Both the position numbers and the translations under genes were made by a program. 64,000 nucleotides of DNA, from the NCBI GenBank assembly GCA_018970445.1, contig JAGWWF010000015.1, positions 1 to 64,000 of the forward strand. Reading direction: 5' to 3'. Source of the DNA: Alphaproteobacteria bacterium (GTDB lineage Bacteria; Pseudomonadota; Alphaproteobacteria; Sphingomonadales; Sphingomonadaceae). This document shows, piece after piece, positions 58,985 to 64,000 of this stretch; within the stretch, counting starts at the first letter, position 1; every line of letters begins with the position of its first letter. The notes below the pieces were generated by a model. The model searched no databases. It had not been told where the DNA came from and saw only the letters and a program-made list of their open reading frames with translations.

Positions 58985-59827
58985 TCAGGCCAGCGCGGCA
59001 ATCAGCGCGGCGTTGGTGGCCGCCGCCGCCTCCATCGGGGCAAGGTGGCCGCCACCGGGGATCAGGCCATGGCCAAAGCCCGCCTCGGCCAGCAGCGCGG
59101 CCACGGCTCGCCGCCAGGGCGTGTCGTGGGCGCCGGCCAGCGCCGTGGCCGGCACGCCAATGCCGGCGACATCGGCCAAGGCCACCCGCAATGGCCGGCC
59201 GGGCCGGATCAGGTCACGCGCGTCGTAACGGGCCAGAATCGCTGCCAGTGCGCTGCGCACGTCAGGCGTGCCGGCGGTGAGCGGGTGGGCCAGCCAGAAG
59301 CGCCGCAGATCATCGAGCCGGCCGGCCCGGGCCAGCGCCGTCATTGCAGCCAGCGGCAGATGATCGGGCGGGGCGACCACGTCGGCATCCAGCGGCGCAC
59401 CGATCACCACCAGCCGGTCCAGGCCGGCCGGCGCACCGGCCGCATGCGCCAGCGCCACCTTGCCGCCCTGCGACAGGCCAACCAGATGATAGCGCGCCAG
59501 CCCCAGCGCGGCGGCGATGCGGCTGATATCGCCCGGCTCTGCGGCCAGATCGGGGGGCGCGGTGGATGCGCCAAAGCCGCGCCGGTCCACCGCGATCAGG
59601 GTGAACTGATCGGCCAGCGGGGCCTGGCCCTGCCACTGCCAGCGGTCAAGCGTCCAGCCGTGCAGCAGGATGATCGCAGGGCCGGTGCCGGAGATTTCAA
59701 CAACCAGATCACCGCCGGGCACCGCGATGCGCTGTACCCGGCTGCCCGGAAACAACGATGCACCGGCCGGGCTGACGGAGACCGCCAGCCCGGCCGGATG
59801 CAGGTTACGCTGCGCTACGGAAATCAT
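58985..59827 (-). CDS. Alpha/beta hydrolase
   Basis: 280 aa. HGW oxyanion motif (IILLHGWTLDRWQWQGQ), Ser nucleophile in VGLSQGGKVALAH, and His in GGGHLAPME near the end. Resembles C-C-bond or ester hydrolases such as meta-cleavage product hydrolases by size, without specific motifs. Overlaps the VOC gene by 23 bases, so it is the last gene of the TonB receptor-wrbA-VOC operon. Confidence 0.82.
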   Translation of the reverse strand: MISVAQRNLHPAGLAVSVSPAGASLFPGSRVQRIAVPGGDLVVEISGTGPAIILLHGWTLDRWQWQGQAPLADQFTLIAVDRRGFGASTAPPDLAAEPGDISRIAAALGLARYHLVGLSQGGKVALAHAAGAPAGLDRLVVIGAPLDADVVAPPDHLPLAAMTALARAGRLDDLRRFWLAHPLTAGTPDVRSALAAILARYDARDLIRPGRPLRVALADVAGIGVPATALAGAHDTPWRRAVAALLAEAGFGHGLIPGGGHLAPMEAAAATNAALIAALA

Positions 59828-60368
59828 TGTTATTGCTGTGGTCGCCTGCCAGCCAGCGCTTCAGCTCGGCATGGGCGGTGGCCCGGCGCCTGGCATCCAC
59901 CGCCGGATCGAGCGCTTGCGCCAGATCGTGGGTGAACTCCACGATCATGCCGTTGGGATCGGTGACATAGAGCGAACGGCAATAGCCATGTTCCAGCACA
60001 TAGGTCTGCGGTTCGGTGATGCCGGCAGCCGCAATGCGCGCGGCGATCTCGTCCTGGGTGGCCTTGTCGACATGCAGGGCGATGTGGATGAACGGGCTGG
60101 ACGGAATGTCGGGGCCGAATTCGGCCTGATCATCGGCATCGGCAAACTGGAAGAAGGCCAGGCACGATCCATCGGCCAGCTCGAAGAACACGTGGCAATA
60201 GGTGCGCAGCTTGCCGAACAGCTCGTCGGCTTCCGTCCAGGTGGCGATCAGCGGCAGGCCGATCACGTCTTCATAAAAAGCGCGCGTCGCCTCCAGATCC
60301 TTGGTGACATAGGCGGTGTGGTGCAGGCGGTTCGGCCGGGAAATGCCCTGGTTTTGCGTGATGGTCAT
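59805..60368 (-). CDS. VOC superfamily protein (glyoxalase/dioxygenase-like)
   Basis: 187 aa. Two beta-alpha-beta-beta-beta modules: N-terminal NRLHHTAYVTKDLEATRAFYEDVIGLPLI and C-terminal PFIHIALHVDKATQ followed by YVTDPNGMIVEFTHD. Metal ligands expected are His (HHTAY), His (HIALH) and Glu (VEF). Could be an extradiol dioxygenase, isomerase or lyase. In the same operon as WrbA and a hydrolase, which suggests ring cleavage or quinone chemistry. A GAGGGGAAGGAG site precedes the ATG. Confidence 0.83.
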   Translation of the reverse strand: MTITQNQGISRPNRLHHTAYVTKDLEATRAFYEDVIGLPLIATWTEADELFGKLRTYCHVFFELADGSCLAFFQFADADDQAEFGPDIPSSPFIHIALHVDKATQDEIAARIAAAGITEPQTYVLEHGYCRSLYVTDPNGMIVEFTHDLAQALDPAVDARRRATAHAELKRWLAGDHSNNNDFRSAA

Positions 60369-60395
60369 GTGCGTCTCCTTCCCCTCAAAGGATAA

Positions 60396-60998
60396 TCAGC
60401 CAAACAGCTTCTTCGCAATCTCTGCGGTGTGGCGGCCCTGGAAACGTGCGCCATCAAGTTCGTTGGCCGAAGGCTGACGACTGCCATCGCCGCCGGCCAG
60501 GGTGGAGGCGCCATAGGGCGTGCCGCCGCTCACTTCGCTCATGATCGTGTTGCCGCCAAAGCTGTAAGGCAGGCCAACGATGATCATGCCATGGTGCAGC
60601 AGCGTGGTGTGGATGCTGGTGAGCGTGGTTTCCTGGCCGCCATGCTGGCTGGCGGTGGACACGAACGCCCCGCCCAGCTTGCCGACCAGCGCGCCCCTGG
60701 CCCACAGGCCGCCGGTCTGATCGAGGAAGTTGCGCATCTGGGCGGCCATGTTGCCAAAGCGCGTGGGCGTGCCGATGATGATCGCATCATAATCGGCCAG
60801 CTCGTTGGGATCGGCGATGGCCGCGCCCTGCTGCGTCTTGTAATGGAAGGCGGCGGCGGTGTCGGCGGGCACCAGTTCCGGCACCCGCTTCACCACGGCC
60901 TCGACGCCTTCGACAGCGGCTGCACCCTCGGCCACGGCGTTGGCCATGGTCTCCACATGGCCCCACGAGGAATAATAAAGGACGAGCACGCGGGCCAT
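60396..60998 (-). CDS. wrbA: WrbA-type NAD(P)H:quinone oxidoreductase
   Basis: 200 aa flavodoxin-like. FMN-binding [37 protein letters not shown], and [13 protein letters not shown] are characteristic. Two-electron reduction of quinones to hydroquinones avoids radical formation. 16 bases downstream of the TonB receptor gene stop; operon with VOC and hydrolase. Confidence 0.93.
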   Translation of the reverse strand: MARVLVLYYSSWGHVETMANAVAEGAAAVEGVEAVVKRVPELVPADTAAAFHYKTQQGAAIADPNELADYDAIIIGTPTRFGNMAAQMRNFLDQTGGLWARGALVGKLGGAFVSTASQHGGQETTLTSIHTTLLHHGMIIVGLPYSFGGNTIMSEVSGGTPYGASTLAGGDGSRQPSANELDGARFQGRHTAEIAKKLFG

Positions 60999-61014
60999 GT
61001 GACGGATTTCCCAA

Positions 61015-63201
61015 TCAGAAGTTGAAGCTGGCTTCGATGCCGTAACGGCGCGGACGCGCCTTGAAGACGAAGCCGCCGGGCGAGAATTCGGCGTTATAGA
61101 TGCTGTTGGTCAGGTTCTGGCTGAACGCTGTCACGCTCCACCTGTCGGTGGACACGCCCAGACGGGTATCGACCAGATCAACCGGGTTGCGACTGGTGGA
61201 GTTTTCGACATCCCACCAGGTGCGGCCGATGCGGCGATAATCAACCCGGGCGTTGAGGTTGAGATCATCGGTGAGCGGACGAACATAGTTGAGGCCGGCA
61301 TTCAGCGTATAGCGGCTGATCAGCGGCAGTTCATTGCCGATGCGACGTGCATCGGCGAAGCGCTTGATATCGCTGTCGGTATAGCCAAGGCCAAAGTTGA
61401 TATCCAGGCCCTTCATCGGGCGCAGATTGGCTTCCAGTTCAAAGCCCCGGATCTGCGCCAGCGGCACATTGCCCAGATTCTGCGTGGAGTTGGCGGCCAG
61501 GAAGACGAAGAAATAGCTGTTTTCGGTGCGGGTGGAGAAGGCCGCCGCGTTGAAGGTCAGCAGCTTGTCGTCCGTCTGCGTCTTGGCGCCGATTTCCCAG
61601 GTTTCGGCCACTTCGGCGTTGAAGATGTCGTTCACACCCACGATGCCGTTGCTGGCCGCAACGCCGCCCACACCGGTCTGGTTGAAGCCGCCGGAGCGGA
61701 AGCCCCGGCTCCAGCCGCCATAGAGCGTGACATTGTCCACCGGCTTGTAGGTGAGCGTCACCTTGGGCTGCCAGCTCTGGAAGCTGCGCGTCCGCACCTC
61801 GCCGGTGCGGCCCTGCGGGAAGCCGGGCACGTTGGGCAGGAAGGCGGTGGGGGTGAGCGTGGTGTTCTCGCGATTGTCGCGGTCATAACGCAGCGAGGCA
61901 TCGACACGCAGCTGCTCGTTGACCTTCCAGCTGGTGTTGGCAAACACCGCCCAGGCGAAATTGTCTTGGCTGTCCGAAAGGAAACTGAACTGCGGGTTGC
62001 GCGGATCGGTGGACGGGGTGCGGAACACCGGGAACACGCCCTGATCGCGATCGATCATGTTGCCGGTGGAAATGAAGCGCCGGGTGCCGACCATGTAGGA
62101 ACCGACGACGAACTGCACCGGCTTGTCGGCCGGCGATTCATAGCGCAGCTCGTTCGACCAGGCGTCCACTTCCAGGAACTGGCTCTGGTTGAGATCGAAG
62201 CCAAAGAACTGGAAGAACAGCGAATCGCGGATGGGCAGGAAGTTGAAGGCATCGCCGGTCAGCACTTCGGTCAGCCGGTCATAGCTGAACACGTTCTGCA
62301 CCGTGCCGAATTCGCCGCTGTATTTCACCTTCAGCGCGGCATTCCACATCTCGCGATCATTCTGGCCACGGTTGTTGACCCGCACCGGCAGGCTGGTGTT
62401 GTTCACATCATTGACGATGTTGAAATACAGCGCCTGGGTCTGGAGATTTGAATAGGCCACGCGCAGATCGACATCCAGGCCCTCGGCGGGGTTCCACAAC
62501 AGATTCCCGCGCAGGTTCAGATCCTTGATCGGATCGGCCTTTTCATTGAGGAACGTGTTCTGGATGAAACCATCGGTGTCATACCAGCTGCCCGACAGGC
62601 GGAATTTCAGATTTTCGGCAATCGGGCCCGACACATTGCCGCGCACATAATAGCCGAAGCCATTGTCCACCCCGGCGGTGATCTTGCCGCTCAGTTCATC
62701 GGTGGGAGCCTTGGACCGGATGATGATGGCGCCGCCAATGGCGTTGCGGCCATACAGGCCACCCTGCGGGCCCTTCAGCACCTCGATCTGTTCGATATCA
62801 AACAGTTCCTGGTTGAACTGCGCCGGGTTCACCTGCTGGATGCCATCGACGATCACCGCCACGCTGGGTTCGCTGTTGCGGGCCTGGGTGATGCCGCGGA
62901 TGATGACGAAGGCATTGCCGGCGTTCTGGGTCTCCACCAGATTGACGTTGCTGGTCAGCCCGATGAAATCGCCCGGCCGCTCGATCCCGGCGGCCTGGAT
63001 GGTGGTGGCGTTGAACGCGGCCACGGCGGCCGGGGTGTTCTGCAGCGTATCGGCCCGGCGGGTGGCGGTGACGATGATTTCACCGTCATCCTTCGTCGGT
63101 TCGGCGGTCTGGGCATAGGCCGGCGCCAGAACCAGAGCCGACGTGGCCAGAAGACGGGCCAGCGGACCAACGGCGTGCCGGGTGAACTTCAACTGCATCA
63201 T
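61015..63201 (-). CDS. TonB-dependent outer-membrane receptor
   Basis: 728 aa. Signal peptide ([14 protein letters not shown]), plug domain ([60 protein letters not shown]) and a C-terminal 22-strand barrel ending in aromatic F (YGIEASFNF). The EIIVTATRR is a TonB-box-like start. Imports a large or rare substrate; siderophore versus aromatic or terpenoid ligand cannot be told. Start ATGs at 63201 and 63198. Preceded by two IclR-type operators. Confidence 0.9.
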   Translation of the reverse strand: MMQLKFTRHAVGPLARLLATSALVLAPAYAQTAEPTKDDGEIIVTATRRADTLQNTPAAVAAFNATTIQAAGIERPGDFIGLTSNVNLVETQNAGNAFVIIRGITQARNSEPSVAVIVDGIQQVNPAQFNQELFDIEQIEVLKGPQGGLYGRNAIGGAIIIRSKAPTDELSGKITAGVDNGFGYYVRGNVSGPIAENLKFRLSGSWYDTDGFIQNTFLNEKADPIKDLNLRGNLLWNPAEGLDVDLRVAYSNLQTQALYFNIVNDVNNTSLPVRVNNRGQNDREMWNAALKVKYSGEFGTVQNVFSYDRLTEVLTGDAFNFLPIRDSLFFQFFGFDLNQSQFLEVDAWSNELRYESPADKPVQFVVGSYMVGTRRFISTGNMIDRDQGVFPVFRTPSTDPRNPQFSFLSDSQDNFAWAVFANTSWKVNEQLRVDASLRYDRDNRENTTLTPTAFLPNVPGFPQGRTGEVRTRSFQSWQPKVTLTYKPVDNVTLYGGWSRGFRSGGFNQTGVGGVAASNGIVGVNDIFNAEVAETWEIGAKTQTDDKLLTFNAAAFSTRTENSYFFVFLAANSTQNLGNVPLAQIRGFELEANLRPMKGLDINFGLGYTDSDIKRFADARRIGNELPLISRYTLNAGLNYVRPLTDDLNLNARVDYRRIGRTWWDVENSTSRNPVDLVDTRLGVSTDRWSVTAFSQNLTNSIYNAEFSPGGFVFKARPRRYGIEASFNF

Positions 63202-63269
63202 GTGCCTCCCCTCAAGGGCGCGGCCCTGCCGCGCCCGGCCCCTGTCGGGCCTTGGGACCGGCGATAAAC

Positions 63270-63284
63270 CTTCGTCATGCGAAG
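63270..63284. promoter_or_regulatory. Putative IclR operator 1
   Basis: CTTCG-TCATG-CGAAG, perfect 5-bp arms, about 70 bases upstream of the TonB receptor start. Same spacing and ATG centre as operator 2. Likely bound by the IclR regulator encoded at 63381 and beyond. Confidence 0.6.
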
Positions 63285-63288
63285 TCAA

Positions 63289-63303
63289 GTTCGATATGCG
63301 AAT
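63289..63303. promoter_or_regulatory. Putative IclR operator 2
   Basis: GTTCG-ATATG-CGAAT (TTCG-N5-CGAA core), 19 bases centre-to-centre from operator 1. A minus-strand TTGACT -35-like hexamer (63285-63290 region) lies between them, so binding would control the receptor operon promoter. The form resembles the TTCG-containing IclR-family (PcaR/PobR-type) sites. Confidence 0.6.
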
Positions 63304-63380
63304 TTGTCAGGACTTTAATGCCGCACCTGCCGGCGTGTTGGCGCTGTCCTACAGGCGGAACGCCGGCGTTTCCTGGCGGT

Positions 63381-64000
63381 TCAGCGGGCCAGCGACCGCG
63401 CCAGCATCGGCGTGCGGCGCAGTTCGGCCTCGATCGTGCCCGCCGCATCGCGCAGCAGCGGCAGCCGGGTTCGCACCAGTTCATCCTGGCTGATGCGCGT
63501 GGTGCTGGTGGAACAGTTGATCGCCGCCACCACCTGGCCCTGCCCGTCGCGCACCGGCACCGCCACCGAGACGATGCCATAATCCAGCTCGTCCAGCGCG
63601 CTGTCATACTGGCGGTCGCGCACCAGGGCCAGGCGGGCGCGCAGGGCTTCCGGCTCCGTCACCGTCCGTTCCGTCATCCGGGCCAGCGGGCCGTGGGCCA
63701 GATATTCCTCTACCACAGGCTCTGCGCTGTAGGACAGCAGCACCTTGCCCATCGACGTGGCGTGGATCGGAAAGCGCGTGCCCACCCCGGCCCCCAGCCG
63801 GATGCGCCGGTTGCTGGGCACATGGACGACATACAATATGTCCCGCCCCGACCGCACCGCCAGGCTGACCGAATCCCCGGTCGCCTCGGCCAGCGCCTGC
63901 AACGGCGGCACCGCCACGCTTTCGACATTCATCGACGACAGATAGGCCGAACCAAAGGCCAGCACTTCGGGCGTTAGCAGGAACCTCCGTCCATCCTGGC
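63381..64000 (-). CDS. IclR family transcriptional regulator, C-terminal part
   Basis: The coding frame continues to the end of the window; the N-terminal HTH is outside. The visible part starts QDGRRFLLTPEVLAFGSAYL (end of the wing and linker) and includes the IclR effector domain: LQALAEATGDSVSLAVRSGRDILYV, HATSMGKVLLSY and SALDELDYGIVSVAVPVRDG, with Cys in INCSTSTTRI. Binds small organic effectors. It lies upstream in the same orientation as the TonB receptor operon and is its likely regulator. Confidence 0.9.
   Translation of the reverse strand, partial: QDGRRFLLTPEVLAFGSAYLSSMNVESVAVPPLQALAEATGDSVSLAVRSGRDILYVVHVPSNRRIRLGAGVGTRFPIHATSMGKVLLSYSAEPVVEEYLAHGPLARMTERTVTEPEALRARLALVRDRQYDSALDELDYGIVSVAVPVRDGQGQVVAAINCSTSTTRISQDELVRTRLPLLRDAAGTIEAELRRTPMLARSLAR

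Overview
The window is GC-rich, very compact bacterial chromosome whose gene content and order point to an alphaproteobacterium, most likely a sphingomonad (order Sphingomonadales; inference from context). Markers are the fused IspDF enzyme, the dusB-ntrY-ntrX-hfq-hflX block, the short alphaproteobacterial type of ProRS, a PEP-CTERM protein with the PEPxSWxxMIxGFGLVG tail, a CYP153 alkane hydroxylase, a TonB-dependent receptor with an IclR regulator, and a direct-repeat LexA box (GAAC-N7-GAAC) in front of uvrA. No rRNA, tRNA, CRISPR array, transposase, prophage or obvious island was seen, so this is mostly core genome with a few accessory patches.

Layout. 1-5.6 kb: end of lpdA, a small secreted protein, a candidate small RNA, beta-carbonic anhydrase, lipA-ratA, and pncC-ispDF facing dusB. 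5.7-11.1 kb: ntrY-ntrX-hfq-hflX (ntrBC, usually found between dusB and ntrY, are missing). 11.2-19.9 kb: a long plus-strand run of cell-wall genes (lytic transglycosylase, RlpA, DD-carboxypeptidase) and tmk-holB-metG-tatD-purU-MBL hydrolase, many with 1-7 base stop/start overlaps. 19.9-25.8 kb: YeiH-type transporter, a decayed membrane-protein gene, epoxide-hydrolase-like enzyme, mazG, a Tat-exported serine hydrolase. 24.9-28.1 kb: hisS-prfA-prmC translation operon on the minus strand. 28.2-36.4 kb: M61 peptidase, SMR pump, ppa, ispG with three small downstream genes, NUDIX, EF-hand protein and a carboxyltransferase.

36.6-38.4 kb holds a three-gene module of unknown function: a LuxR-type HTH protein with a C-terminal membrane anchor, a small helical protein and a four-helix membrane protein. 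A TATCA-N5-TGATA palindrome recurs in and around it. 38.5-48.5 kb: SOS-controlled uvrA, a CYP153/ferredoxin pair divergent from glutaminase, a PEP-CTERM protein and dnaE. 48.7-51.9 kb: proS-lolC-lolD. 51.9-57.3 kb: an apparently orphan promoter-to-terminator unit, enoyl-CoA hydratase, enolase, a divergent trio of small YqjD/YqjE-like membrane proteins, then MlaC and a gamma-carbonic-anhydrase-like protein. 57.4-64 kb: acyl-CoA synthetase converging on an IclR-linked operon (TonB receptor, WrbA, VOC protein, alpha/beta hydrolase) with two tandem TTCG-N5-CGAA operators before the receptor. This operon looks like an uptake-and-breakdown unit for an aromatic or quinone-like substrate.

The most promising undescribed items are the small RNA candidate at about 548-640, the membrane-tethered regulator module with its palindromes and alternative hairpins, the orphan transcript at about 52066-52266, and the IclR operon with its paired operators.
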